DNA of 64,000 bases from NCBI GenBank assembly GCA_014904845.1, contig MU119227.1, forward strand, positions 62,001 through 126,000, read 5' to 3'. Position numbers and translations under genes: made by a program. Of this stretch, positions 9,764 to 21,051 are shown one piece after another (position 1 is the stretch's first letter; each line of letters opens with the position of its first letter). The stretch is from Acephala macrosclerotiorum (lineage: Eukaryota; Ascomycota; Leotiomycetes; Helotiales; Mollisiaceae). The notes beneath the pieces were generated by a model. The model did not search any database, was not told where the DNA came from, and was given only the letters and a program-made list of their open reading frames with translations.

Positions 9764-12506
9764 TCAAGAACCTTCAACGCGTTGCAAGAACTCCCGAACT
9801 CTAGTGAGCTCAACATCATCCTGCTCACTATCCACAGCCCTTAACAGGTTTTCGAGAACTTCATCAACAGCACCCTCCTCAACGCCCGTACACAAACTGA
9901 TAACCTGTCGGTATTTACTAGCTAGCTCCGAGCTCTTACTTTGCAGATCCCTCACACTGTCTTCTAGCGCTTGATTATTAGCTTTATACGCATTGACCCT
10001 CGCTCTCAGTACATGCGCTGGAGGTAAATTCGAAGCCAACACCTGTCGCTCAGGGGAAGAAATAACAAGCGGTTGATGAGGATGAGGATTTATTCTGGTC
10101 AGGATATTGGCAGCTTGTTCAGGGATCGTGTAACCTTTATCTGCGTCACCAAGCTGGAGTTCTACCTCACCGTTCATTTGACCGAATTGGCCTTGGAGTT
10201 GGGAGAGCCGGGAACGTTCTTCTTCGTAGGCGCGGGTGAGGTTTGTGGTTTTTAGCTTGCGGACCTCGCGTTCGTCGGCTTCGGATTGGTAGGTTTCAAG
10301 GCGGCGGCGTTGTTCTCCTAGGTCTCCTGAAGCGAGACGAAGTTGAGAATGTAGGTCGTCGATGATGGTTTGCTTCTTTTCCATCTCTTTTGTGAATTCA
10401 GTCTCGGTCTCGGTGAGAAGTGTTGTGATAGCTATGAATGTTAACAATGTTTCGCGTATTGGAAACACATGGAAGACTTACAATTGATAATCTCTGAACT
10501 GCTTTCCTTTGCATCTGTACCCATGCCTTTGTTTAATCCACGCTCCTCTCCGGGATGGCCATCGAACTCGGCGGGGTCACCGACTCCGAAATCCACTGGG
10601 CTTAGATTTGAGCGATTTGCAATTGACGCGTCTGCTCCAACTTCCAACAGTTGTGAGATAATGCTCCTGTTGCCTATTCTTGCTGCGATGTTGAGAGCTG
10701 TATCGCCAGATCTATCCTGGATATTGACAACCTCTGACATGAAGCGACCAATGCCGAGTGTCTTCAGTGCGGGCGGACCGTTGCTGAAAGAAGAATTTTG
10801 TTGACTGTTAGGTTGGCTGCCCTGGCGAACAACGAACTCAAGAAGAGTTTCAAGGTGATATTTGCTCGCTTGACTGCGGCCTTTAACAGCAGACGTGACC
10901 GCAATGTGATGAAGAACTGTTCGCCCACGTGAATCACGGATCTCAATACTCGGACCTAGGAGTTCGAGGATTTCAGGGAAGCTACCGAGTTCGAGATTGT
11001 TGGTGACCAAGCAGGATCGCATCAAAGCTGTCTCTCCAGAGGAATTTACTCGGAACATGGACGCCCCACGTGCGATCAAAGCCTTGAGCAGGTGTTTTCG
11101 ACCAAGAGTTGCAGCCCATATGAGCGCAGTGTTACAGCTCGCGTCGATTGGCGCATCGAGTTCTTCGGCCGTTAAGCTGGTGATTGCCTTGTGTTTACTG
11201 AAATCAGTCTGGTGCTCATTTGTGAAGAGAGTCATTAGAAGCTCTCTCTTGACCGAACCGCTAAGACCTGAAGGCAGTGGAAGGGGCATCAATGGCACAA
11301 TGGCACCGTCGCCTTGAGCATATTGAGAGTGGTAAACAAAGGAGTCATTCGGCTCGGTTGGTGATGGTTCTCTCATCGATATGCCGTAGTAGCCGTCCAT
11401 GCCTTGCTGAGTTTCTTCCATACTCGGTGAAGGTCTGATTCGCTTTCTCGGTGGCTCTTCAAAGTCGCCGTTTCTCATGTCTTCTCGAGCGTGGGAAAAT
11501 TGGGTTGCGTATGCTGAGTCTTGCTGGCCGCTCATGGTAAAGCTATCGGCTGACGCGAAGCTTTGCATGCTTTGTTGTGATCCACCTGGAAACCCCGACT
11601 CTTGCGACCCAAGGTGCTGTTGTGAAGATGACTGTCTGCTAAAGCTAGCTGGACGAGTCACATTGCCGTTCCTGATTCGTGGCACTGGGGAATCGAAGCG
11701 GGCTTTGCTGATAGCTGCGACAGCATGAGAAGCTGTGCTCGAGATATTCTTGAAGAATGTACCAGATTGTCCGCCATTTCTGCTGTCTGCACCAGCATTA
11801 TAAAGTCTCTTGCGTTGAGCAGCCATAGCTTGCTCTTTTGTTGGTGTATCAATGCCACCACGTCCTGCAACACCTCCATCTTGACCCATATCATAGGTTA
11901 GCAAGGGCCGCAGCAACTCCTCAACTCCATATTGTCTGCAAAACTCAAGTCCTCTCTCGAACTTGATCCAAGTACCTTGGTATTTTCCATACCCACCTTG
12001 GACTTTCTCATGTTCACCTATCAATATCTCTTTCTCAAGTACCTTGGTACGCTTCCCCTTTTCAATGCCTGCAACTTTCAATATTTGTGTCGCATTCAGC
12101 CAACTGTCTTTCCGTCGGCGCATTACTGCAATTCCATTGACCTCCATTTCGTACACATCTACCCCTGAATATATAGCCTTTAAACATGTTAGCAATATCT
12201 TCAAATGGAATGAGGTCAGATAGTGCTGACAGAGTATATCTGAGGCGCAGAGTTTCTGCGATTGAGTCCATTGCTCCCATCATATTGTCGGAAGGAATTT
12301 CCTGGCTGCATCATCAGCCCGCTGCCCTGTGAGCCCTGGCTCATACTGAAAGACATATGCGGATTCGGTCGAGTAGGCGCCGAATCTTGGTCGTCGAAGC
12401 CGGCGCTGGTCTGGGAGAAGGAACGTGGTCTATTGAGGTGATTCTGACGAGAGTGAGAGGTATTCGCGAGTGGTTGAGGGTTGGTGGTGACTGTCGCAGA
12501 GGCCAT
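9764..12506 (-). CDS. MBP1: APSES-type transcription factor, MBF/SBF DNA-binding subunit (Mbp1/Res-like)
   Basis: Three exons (12506-12231, 12177-10482, 10431-9764) give 879 residues. After a 95-residue polar leader comes the KilA-N/APSES DNA-binding domain (VYEMEVNGIAVMRRRKDSW, then LNATQILKVAG and GTWIKFERGLEFCRQYG, about residues 96-185). A Ser/Gln-rich linker leads to ankyrin repeats (TALIWAATLGRKHLLKALIARGA around 450; GDTALNIAARIGNRSIISQLL around 590), followed by a C-terminal coiled-coil (about 655-770) that in this family heterodimerises with Swi6/Cdc10. Known role: MBF binds ACGCGT boxes and drives G1/S genes. The first intron (53 bp, TGCTAACAT branch) joins QIYS to AIYSG exactly as expected. 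Adjacent divergent LYR gene; the shared promoter contains one ACGCGT, so autoregulation is conceivable. Confidence 0.93.
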
Positions 12507-13182
12507 AAGGTCGAATATGGATATCAAAGCGCCAGAGCTGGAGGAGAATGTACAGTCACCGGGGGAGGTTGAGGCAGAGTGGAGTGTTCGTCTCTTGTGC
12601 GCGACTCGTTCACACTTCGCTCGTAGCCAGGTACACCGTCGCTACTTCTCCTGATCGCTCGCGATAAGGGACGCGCTGTTCAGGACCAAGCTGGGAAGAC
12701 GTGTGTCGTTCGTGTAGCGGGCGTGATGAATCTAAGTGGTTTTCTGGGTGGGGTCCAATCATTGCCCTGCTTTGTGGAAATTGACGCGCTTTGCGAAGAC
12801 CGGGACGCGAGGCCAAATCCAGATCCACATCCACGAGTTCCGGTATGCACGCACGAAGCCGAGAACAACGAATGCATTTACAATCCTATTGTTGATGCCC
12901 GATTTTGTTCCTCGAGACACTAGAAATGATGAGCTTTTATTATGAGAAAAGTGGCCGTCACTTTTTGCACATTTACAGCAGTCGCATCCCAACAGGGTGA
13001 CGCGTGGTCGCGACGGCGAACCTCATATTCCAGGTGTCAATATGAACATTTAAGTCTATTGTTTTGTTCAGGTACGTGCAAACGCAAACACAATATATTC
13101 ATGACAGCAAACACCTGCGAGCGCCCCTAACTTTGGATTGGACGGATATTTCGATATGGTTACCTGAAATCGAATCACCACA
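12507..13182. promoter_or_regulatory. Divergent promoter between MBP1 and LYR-protein gene
   Basis: 676 bp separating two oppositely transcribed genes. Contains several GACGCG-type motifs and one ACGCGT, but no supported ORF. Confidence 0.5.
13000..13005. promoter_or_regulatory. MCB-like element (ACGCGT)
   Basis: Palindromic ACGCGT, the core bound by MBF, about 495 bp upstream of the MBP1 ATG and 180 bp upstream of the LYR gene. A six-base match occurs by chance elsewhere in the window, so function is only possible. Confidence 0.3.
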
Positions 13183-14382
13183 ATGGCCCCACCGGAGAAA
13201 ATCGTGCACCTCTACAGGCGACTCCTTCGAGCAGCAACTTATGTGCCAGACTCCTTCGCTCGAACCTACGTTCACGATTACCTTGTAAATCGATTCAAGG
13301 CTAACTGTACCCTGGACAACTTGGCAAAACCGAATGCAAAGGAATTGACCACCAACCGACTCAAGAAAGCTCGACATTGGGCAACAATACTAGAAAATGC
13401 CGGTCAGGGCAGTGTAGAGGATCTGCGAAAGGTGCTTCTTCAAGCACATGGGAGACGGGGCGCGAGGAAACGGATTTTGATACGGCAACTGCTTCAGCCG
13501 GACGAAAACAGCTTACCCAAGGATGATGCGGCTCTGGAAGAACTTATGAATTCGCCTCTTCAAGAGTCAAAGTTCGAAATCGAGCAAGGCACAAGGCTGG
13601 ATGCTTTAAGCAGAAGTCAGCAAGAACACCATCCTAAGAACCAGACCAAACTTCGCCGGCTCGAACCAAATATCCCAGAGGAGAACATGTGGGGCCGGCC
13701 GACACCACGAAAACTCGCGGCGTCACTGAGGAAGAGATGGTGGGCTTCACATCTCGATAAATTACTCCCACCGGTACCTCATAGCGAATGGAAACGTTTG
13801 CACGACCTCGCTACAGGTGCGATACTGGTAGAGCCATTCCATCCTCGACGACCGAAGGGTACTGTTACATCTTCGCAAAGTGCAGAAGAAGAGTCGGCCA
13901 CTGGGGTGGAGTTACTGAATGCGCTCCGATCGTCAGCAAGACTGGCTCGACTCCAGGCTAAGGAGCTAGAGTTTGATGCGTCTAGAGGCTTAATACTACG
14001 CGACACAGAGAACGCCGCCACAGGTTCCTTTTCCCAGCGGCCCCTTTTCCAGAGGCCTGCCCGATCCGTGCGGAGGATGTATGCCGACATTTTGAATATG
14101 ACGCCTACCATATTATGGGAAAAGGCCACAACCAAGATATACGACAAAAAGACGAGGAAGGCGCATGACGAAACCAAGGAACAATGGGTTGTATATTGGG
14201 GCAGCCAGAAATCGAAAGCCCAAAACGGAGTTGTTCCAAAGCCCGCTGTTCAGGAAATGGAGCTTTTCGAAGGAGCGGAGAGCTTGACTGACACCAAACC
14301 TCCCAAACAACGGATGCTCAAGAGACTTCGACGAAACGCCATTCTGGAAGCACAGCAAAAAGGAGAATTCCTACACAATTGA
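13183..14382 (+). CDS. LYR-motif protein, Cup1-like (mitochondrial)
   Basis: Single-exon ORF of 399 residues starting in good context. The LYR motif sits at residues 10-12 (LYRRLLRAATYV), followed by the typical helical LYR/Complex1 segment with F.R.YV.....F. The remaining 300 residues are basic and polar, with no membrane helix; the length fits the fungal Cup1-like LYR proteins rather than the roughly 100-residue assembly factors. LYR proteins act in the mitochondrial matrix with acyl carrier protein in Fe-S cluster delivery or respiratory-complex assembly; for Cup1-like members the exact role is poorly known. It ends 49 bp from the convergent acetyltransferase gene. Family membership is secure, the Cup1 sub-assignment is from memory of length and layout. 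Confidence 0.8.
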   Translation: MAPPEKIVHLYRRLLRAATYVPDSFARTYVHDYLVNRFKANCTLDNLAKPNAKELTTNRLKKARHWATILENAGQGSVEDLRKVLLQAHGRRGARKRILIRQLLQPDENSLPKDDAALEELMNSPLQESKFEIEQGTRLDALSRSQQEHHPKNQTKLRRLEPNIPEENMWGRPTPRKLAASLRKRWWASHLDKLLPPVPHSEWKRLHDLATGAILVEPFHPRRPKGTVTSSQSAEEESATGVELLNALRSSARLARLQAKELEFDASRGLILRDTENAATGSFSQRPLFQRPARSVRRMYADILNMTPTILWEKATTKIYDKKTRKAHDETKEQWVVYWGSQKSKAQNGVVPKPAVQEMELFEGAESLTDTKPPKQRMLKRLRRNAILEAQQKGEFLHN

Positions 14383-14431
14383 GTGTGATACCCAATACAT
14401 TTTGTCTACCATCTATACACCCCTCTATATT

Positions 14432-15048
14432 CTATGATGGCGCCTTTTTAGCCAACTCAACCAAAGCATCCCCATCAACTCTCATCATCTGCCACCCTGT
14501 CATAGCCTTCGCCCCAATCCTCTCATAAAACTGAATACTAGGCGTATTCCACGTCAAAACACTCCATTCCAACCTCCCACCATCCATACCCACAACCTCC
14601 TTCGCCAATTCTGCCAATAACCTCCATCCATACCCTTTCCCTCTCATCTCCGGCCTCACAAATAGATCTTCCAAATAAATTCCGGGCTTTGCTCTCCATG
14701 TACTGTAATTGTAGAAATATAACGCCATGCCGGCTGCTTCGCCGGAGGGAGTGAAGAGGAGTAAACAGCGGGCGGGACGGCAAGAGGAGATGGAGTCCCC
14801 GGTTGATTGGGTAGTGTTTGTGGGGGAGATAAGGCCGGAGGGGGCGAAGGCGATCGTGTTTGAGAGGGTTTCGACAGTGGCGAGGACGGCGGAGGATTCT
14901 TTTTCGTAGTCGGCCAACTCTTGAATCAATTGCAAGATTGTTAGCACGTCTGAAGTTGTCAGTTACTGTTGGACATGGAGGGAGGGGTGTAAGAAGTACC
15001 TTCACGCCTGGCATAGCGAACCACGACGCCTTCTTGGGAGGGAGACAT
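14432..15048 (-). CDS. GNAT N-acetyltransferase, spermidine/spermine N1-acetyltransferase (SSAT)-like
   Basis: Two exons (15048-15000 and 14949-14432; 50-bp intron) encode 188 residues. The GNAT core reads FTPSGEAAGMALYFYNYSTW, GIYLEDLFVRPEMRGKGYG (acetyl-CoA loop R-x-x-G-x-G/A), then EWSVLTWNTPSIQFYERIGA. The EDLFV..RG.G.G and W.VL.WN..S..FY...GA signatures are those of the SSAT/thialysine acetyltransferase branch, which acetylates polyamines or lysine analogues. Cytosolic, no targeting signal seen. The gene is divergent from an FAD amine oxidase 577 bp away, which would oxidise acetylated polyamines, a suggestive pairing. Frame and start are consistent across the intron; the substrate is inferred only. 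Confidence 0.87.
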
Positions 15049-15625
15049 CTTGAGTCTGACAATTGAGAGAGATGAACGGCAAAAGAAAGGTCCAGCCTGA
15101 CCCTTATAGTGGGAATTAGTAATTCTGTCAGCAGAAAATTCTGACGATGTTAATGTCAATGTCAAGGGCGTTGGCGGGGTTGAGAGCTTCAAGCATTTTC
15201 GTACCCCACACTCGAGTCGTGGCATTTTCAGACGCTAAGCCTGAAACTGTCTCTAACTTTCAAACTTGTCAACTTTCTTGTTTTGTTAACTCGAGTGAAG
15301 ACGCCGAGGGCAGATAGCAGAGTCCGTCTGCTCTCATCACATTCTCATCTTGAAAGTTTCTGATACGAGTTCTATCTCTTATCTTCAAGAGCACCGAGGG
15401 TCGAGAAAATGTTGCCGCGTGGACCTACCTAATTTAGGCATTTTGGAGACCAGCGACGTCCTATGGCTCGATGTTCTTTTCGTTGCTTTTCCTTTCCTTT
15501 GGTCATCTTTATCTTCATACAGGTACATTGCGACTTGGATGTTCTTGATGCATTCGTTTCGCAAGTTATCGTCATCAGTTTAGACTCGAGGTGCACGACC
15601 CTAGGAGATCGAAACTTCCCCTGGT
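15049..15625. promoter_or_regulatory. Divergent promoter of acetyltransferase and amine oxidase genes
   Basis: 577 bp between two start codons on opposite strands. No convincing ORF; a small plus-strand frame at 15350-15583 has no recognisable features. Probably the shared control region. Confidence 0.5.
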
Positions 15626-17423
15626 ATGTTCAAGTCCAACATTCAAATTATGGCTATTACAAAACCACACGTTGGTATTGTTGGAGCAGGTGTATCCGGT
15701 CTTAGATGTGCTGAAGTCTTGCTTAATCATGGCTTCCAAGTTACGATTCTGGAAGCGAGGGATAGAATAGGGGGAAGAGTGAGCCTCGAGCGCTTCTAAA
15801 CTTCTCCAAAGTACACTTTGCTCATTTGATCTCTCAGATATGCCAAAGTGACAAGCTAGGCTATCGTGCGGATATGTAAGCACCTCAATCTCCCCAAAGT
15901 AAAGTATAGAATGCTCATCTTTCTCAGAGGTCCAAATTGGGTGCATCAGGCAAGCCCTTTGCCCCTCCAGGCTTCTTGTGAGACTGTCTAACACCTCACT
16001 TCAGTCCGGAGGCGAAGGTCGCCATCCAATCATCGACATAGCAAGGAAAACGAATACTCCCCTACACGCATGGAACGACAAGCAAAACATCTTCGATACT
16101 TCCGGCAAGCTACTCCCAGCTGAGAAATCTGACAAATTCTCGTCTTTACTCTGGCAATGGATTGAAGAAGCGTTCAAATACAGCACTGAGAAGGGAGATG
16201 ATATTCCGGAGTCTGAGAGCCTGTTCGATTTCATCAAGTCGAAAGCAAAAGAACATTTTACGGCGGACGGAGATGTGGAATTACTATGTCAGATGTCTAG
16301 GATATGGGGTGCATACGTTGGAGATTCAGTAGATAGGCAGAGTCTGAGGTTTGCTTGGATGGAAGCCTGTTGTGGGGGTGGTGAGTTTTACGATTCCTCT
16401 TGCTCCTGAACGCTGGCTGATAGGTGAAACTCCAGAAGGAGAAATGTTCGTTGAGTCGACCTGGGAAGCTATTTTAGGGGAGCTCGCTAGGATACCGCTC
16501 GAAAGAGCCAACGTTCGTCTCGGAGAGAAAGTAATCAAGGTGCAGACGAATCAGAGGGATATTGAAGGGAGCAAGGTGATCTTGACAACGGAGAAAGGAG
16601 AGACCTTGTCATATGATGAGGTCTTGATAACAACTCCGCTGGGCTGGCTCAAGCGGAACAAAGAAGTATTCGAGCCTGCTTTGCCACCAAGATTGCTCGC
16701 TGGAATTGATGGAATCTCAGTCGGCCATCTTGAGAAGGCAATCCAGCTCAACTCCGAGACTCGAGAATCATCACACTGACCAACATCCAGGTATACATCA
16801 CTTTCCCCTCCGCATTCTGGGTCGACCAACCATCCTCCCCGTTGTCTCCCAACCTCACTCCCCAACAACTAGCAGCAGCAGAAGATACCTTCCCCGGGTA
16901 CACAAACTGGCTGTCCCCGACCTACTCCACCACAACCAATCCCTCATGTTGGCCCGCCGAATGCTGGAACCTCGCATCCTTCACCCCTCCCAACCGCCAC
17001 CCAACACTAATCTTCTACCTCTACGGCCCCTGCTCAGAGTACCTCACCACCCTCGTGCATCAAAAGTCTGACGAAGAACACTACTCTCTCCTAAATTCCT
17101 TCTTCCACTCATACTACTCCCGCCTTCCTCATTACAGCGAACAAAATCCTGAGTGTAAACCAAAAGCGATCCTCTCGACGGAGTGGCAGAAAGATGAGTT
17201 AAGTGGGTTTGGCAGTTATTGTAATTTCCAAGTGGGAGTAAAAGATGCGGCTGGTGATGTGAAGGCGATTAGGGAGGGAGTGCCGGATCGGAGATTGTGG
17301 TTTGCTGGTGAGCATACGAGTCCGTTTGAGGAATTGGGGACGGTTGCGGGGGCTTATTTGAGTGGGGAGGGAGTGGCGTTGGGAATTTTGGAGGGGTATG
17401 GGGTGAAAGGATCGGTTCAGTGA
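15626..17423 (+). CDS. FAD-dependent amine oxidase (polyamine oxidase-like)
   Basis: Six exons (15626-15778, 15838-15875, 15928-15949, 16005-16380, 16424-16737, 16791-17423) give 511 residues. N-terminal dinucleotide-binding fold [30 protein letters not shown], then DIGPNWVHQ; the C-terminal FAD signature is [23 protein letters not shown]. Overall order matches flavin amine oxidases (polyamine/monoamine oxidase, LSD1 catalytic half without SWIRM). Expected reaction: oxidative cleavage of secondary or acetylated amines to aldehyde, amine and H2O2. Exons two and three are only 38 and 22 bp. Introns three and five use GC donors (CAG|GCAAGC and AAG|GCAATC); the protein frame and family alignment demand them. 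A second in-frame ATG at 15650 is an alternative start. Neighbouring SSAT-like gene supports a polyamine role. Confidence 0.85.
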
Positions 17424-17761
17424 GAGTGGTTGGATGCTAGACGTAGAGCTTGAGCATATGGAGAAATGATGTGGTGACTCTCTTGCGCGTTTCTTTACGC
17501 TTTCCTTGCCCTCGTTTGAGCTATTCGACTGCATTTTCTCGGGAACCCTGGAACATCCAACAATTGCACACATCAAGTTCTATGCAATATTAAAATAGAG
17601 GTTTCCGTGCTAGTAGCTTTGTGGGCAAAGCTTACCGCTTTAGTGGAAGTCTTACCCCTAACTTCCCGATCACAAAGTACACGTCCATGTGGAAGTGCAG
17701 TGGCCATACTGGCCACTGCAGCACATATCCTTCAGAGCCTTCCGGAGATATTAGTTCGATT

Positions 17762-18336
17762 CCTATATAAACCTCGCAAATGAGGGTTCAATCAGCCGTG
17801 TAATAAATGCTGAGTGATGGGAACCTGCCCCACGTGAACTCGAGCTCGCCACCAAAAATGTCCCGGGAAGTTCAGGACACTCGGCACTTTTGATACGGAA
17901 TAGCTACCTTGAATTGATATAGACAATGTTTAGTGATTTCAAGTCCCTCAACAAGGTAGTGCTAGAAGTCGAGTACAAAAGATTATTAAAAGCATATACA
18001 AAACCGTTACTATACTGGTGCAATGTGGCTAGCCACCCTACCCTAATCATTGTAAAGAGTAAGGCTAAAGAGAAAAAAGCAATGGACAGCACGGAGGATG
18101 CCAGTTGGGCCATTTCCTTCAACGCACCGCAGTGATAAAATTCTTCTGCCTCGATGAGATAGAATGAAAATATTGCTAGACTTGCAGGACGGGACGGGTA
18201 GCACGCTAGGAGTGGCTCGGCTCGGCTTAGTGGCACGGACCCAAAAATAACCGAATACCATCTCCACAAGATTGAAAAAATCCAAAAAATTTGATTACAC
18301 GGTTAATTGAACCCTCATTTGCAAAGTTCATATAAA
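17762..18336. mobile_element. Candidate non-autonomous DNA transposon (MITE-like) with terminal inverted repeats
   Basis: A 17-bp perfect inverted repeat (GCAAATGAGGGTTCAAT at 17776-17792, its complement at 18306-18322) lies inside imperfect arms of about 44 bp that stay similar outward (TATATAAAC versus TATATGAAC) and inward (CCGTGTAAT in both). The 575-bp interior has only short open frames on both strands and no transposase. This geometry fits a MITE or a deletion derivative of a DNA transposon. A target-site duplication could not be settled by eye. Confidence 0.55.
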
Positions 18337-20289
18337 GAAGGATATTACTATACATACATCACATCATACATTCAATCACAGTATGTAAAATGTAAAATCG
18401 TGGGCTTGGTGCATGATTCTCGTCCTCTGCCAGAAAGGGGACAACCTTTCATGCGACGTTCCACCATCCTTCCTTCACATGCTGATTCGCTGAGCTAGGT
18501 TCAGTCTTGTTACGCTACGATATCGGTCATCGTCACCTGCAATCCTTAGCATGCTGGAGTTTATCACTGCACTTCCACATCCATTCAACCGTTCGACCTG
18601 AGCGGCTGCACAAAAGTCTTCCGCCCCGAGTCTTCCAGCAAGTAAACTCGATTCCTTGGGGTTGCATCGCAATTGTCAGTATGAATCCCTAGATTTCAAA
18701 GTGCGATAGGCGGTATGCGATTCTGCCGTTGCTGGGTGAACTGTGCCTTACTGAACAATCATGAATCGTGTTACTGGATAAGACGTCGCTTTCCGCGATA
18801 ACATTTTGGGGTTTGTATTTATTCTGATTAATTACTTGATCTACAAATAGAAGGCTTTCCCAGCATGTATTCTCTTACTTAGCATTTCGATCACGATAGC
18901 CTGTGCGTTTTAGCTTCTTACTCGCATTCTAAAGATACCTTCCTGAATTCGTTCTGTGCATTGATTCCTCGTCCATATGAGTCATATTTTCTACTTTCCT
19001 TTTTTATGCTATATAACATTTTCCTAGAGCCCTTTTGGAATTTGGCCGAATAGGTTAGAAGTAGCGTTCGAAATCCATATTTTCGGGGCCTCGCAAAATC
19101 GCTGGAGATAAAAAGACTTTCTTTCCTCGATATTCGCGCCTGACGATTTGGTTTCCTAAACCATGGATCTTGAATTGTCATTTGAAGGTGCATTTATTCA
19201 AGGAAGCCTTCTCCAGACATCAGTTGTTCTAGATGACGGCTGGTCATCGGCACACCTTATCTTTACATCGAGCTTTATCTCACAAATGCACTATTCTTCA
19301 GACATGGCACCGCACTGTTTGAAGCACGTAATAATATTACTGAATGTGTTCAGTGTCGCTTGATCAGCTTCCCACGTCCATTTAAAACATCTACAACCGC
19401 ATTCGAATTAGCGCCACTGATGTGAGTCTCAAATACTGCATCATTCTCTTTCCTGACCAGCAGGGCGATGCAGGTAGGAGGGAATCTTTCAAATCTCTGA
19501 AATGTGTATGGTCAGGTGACCAATCCCTCTCTGCTCTCGAGGTTAACACCCGTACCAGGTAGGGAATTACCACCAGGCAATGGTGCGAAGAGGCCATGCT
19601 TTAGTCTGGGAATTCCATGGTGATTGTAGCCATTCGAGGCTCGGCAAGCTGCTCGATAGCTGCGCATCTATCCGTCAACAGCTCTGTGGACGGGAAAGCC
19701 AAGCGGAGTCTAAGACAGGACAGCAAAATTTTAATTGTATGATTTCTGAAAGAGTATCTCGACGAAATTTTAGTACTAGAATCAGTTTTCAAATTATAAG
19801 ATGGTTGGAATTGCTGGAACGCAGAGTCTCTCAGTGGGTGAAGGATGGTTCCCAATTTGGAATGAGTGCTTTCCTTGGCGAGTCCCAGAGCAAGCTGCCT
19901 GAACCAGCTTGCGGGCCTTTACTTCAGCATCTTCTCTCCACCGGCACATGCCGACTCCTCTGTGTTGTGAAAGCTCGTGAAAGCCTTTTTCAGTGCATGC
20001 GTACTGGAATCTGTTAGATACGGAGAAGCCTTCAATCAATTGGCCGCAGCAGGAGAGGATAGTTACAAGGACGCGAGTATTGGCATCGATGCCCAAGATG
20101 ATATTGATATAGGAGATAGCTCCGACTCCGACTCTGAAGATTTCTAGTTACAGCAACTGTTTGATTGGGTTTACCACTCTATTCATTATGCTACTCACTT
20201 GCTAACTGTTTTAGGACGTTACGGATGCTCTAGAACAAGCCGAATATGTGCCTCGCGACGTGTGCGGAAGCCCATCACCACCACGGTCG

Positions 20290-20531
20290 AAAAGCAACCT
20301 ACGATGTCTGAACGGAAAAAGAAGCTCAAAGCTAGCGAGCGTGTTTGTATTAGCCGCCGCACTTTCCACTATTGGTATGATCCGGTCGACTTGATCAGCA
20401 ACATATTCGGGTCTGATCTTCTAGAGAAAATGTTCTCTGGCACGGCACAATATGTGGATTATCCCAGTCAATTCTTTTTTGCACTTTTTTTTGTCGAAAT
20501 TTGCTACTCCACTTTTAAACCGCTTTTCTAA
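20290..20531 (+). pseudogene. Transposon-like protein fragment (Plavaka/zinc-finger transposase type)
   Basis: One frame reads RTFHYWYDPVDLISNIFGSD, then LLEKMFSGTAQYVDYPSQFF, before running into low-complexity and a stop. From memory, the pattern YWYDP..L......S......M..G.A..VD.PS is common in fungal transposon-encoded proteins with an N-terminal zinc finger, just ahead of the WHS-motif. No start codon, no catalytic region and stops on both sides make this a relic. The assignment is tentative. Confidence 0.35.
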
Positions 20532-21026
20532 TTTTGAACTGACACCTGGAGCACTGGTGGTATGAGTACCCAGAGAGTGCATTGCGATCTCCAAAATAGG
20601 AGCGAGCGAGACTAGCGGATGAAGCGGAGAGTATCTTAAGGATCCGGACGTAGTACATTCCAACAGCTGTTATACATAGTAGCCACTATCCTCTACATTT
20701 AATGATGACCGGCTGAGCTTCTAAGACCATACCATTGAATATTCATTCGCCTTCCAGCAGGACTTCATATCGATGTCATTGTTACCATCTGCGATTACTT
20801 AGAATCTTCTTTCAAACATCGTCAGATCAAGCGTTTCTTTCGAGTCTTGAAAACGAAGGCGCAATAAATTTAATTTTCTGGGATGTCGCGTGAGCGGGAT
20901 GATTTTTTTCTTTGGTTTTGCTTACTAGTATTTCATGCCGAACTGACACACTACTACGTGCTAGCACACCGAGTGCGGGCAGATGTGACACTCCTTTCGG
21001 ATGCCAAAAATTTCTCCGGAGGGGAC

Positions 21027-21035
21027 AAAAAAAAA
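21027..21035 (-). terminator. RNA polymerase III terminator of the tRNA-Gln gene
   Basis: Run of nine T on the minus strand, beginning 16 nt after the tRNA 3' end. It follows an inverted repeat (GACCTCA..TGAGGTC). T-runs of this length terminate Pol III efficiently. Confidence 0.7.
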
Positions 21036-21051
21036 GACCTCATTTGATTTG

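Larger units (their letters stand above)
17424..21051. other. Accessory, gene-poor region
   Basis: 3.6 kb between the amine oxidase and the tRNA gene. It holds an inverted-repeat element and a transposon-like fragment (separate entries). A 10-bp perfect inverted repeat with a 5-nt loop sits at 17696-17720. Other open frames (for example 18918-19193 minus, 19580-20017 plus) are short, start- or splice-unsupported and unrecognised. The frame ending near 20146 closes in an acidic Asp/Ser tail and may belong to the same decayed element. Confidence 0.5.

Noticed and set aside
17696..17720. Perfect 10-bp inverted repeat TGCAGTGGCC/GGCCACTGCA as a terminator or regulator
   Set aside because: Intrinsic hairpin terminators are not used by Pol II, and no RNA gene ends here; probably incidental.
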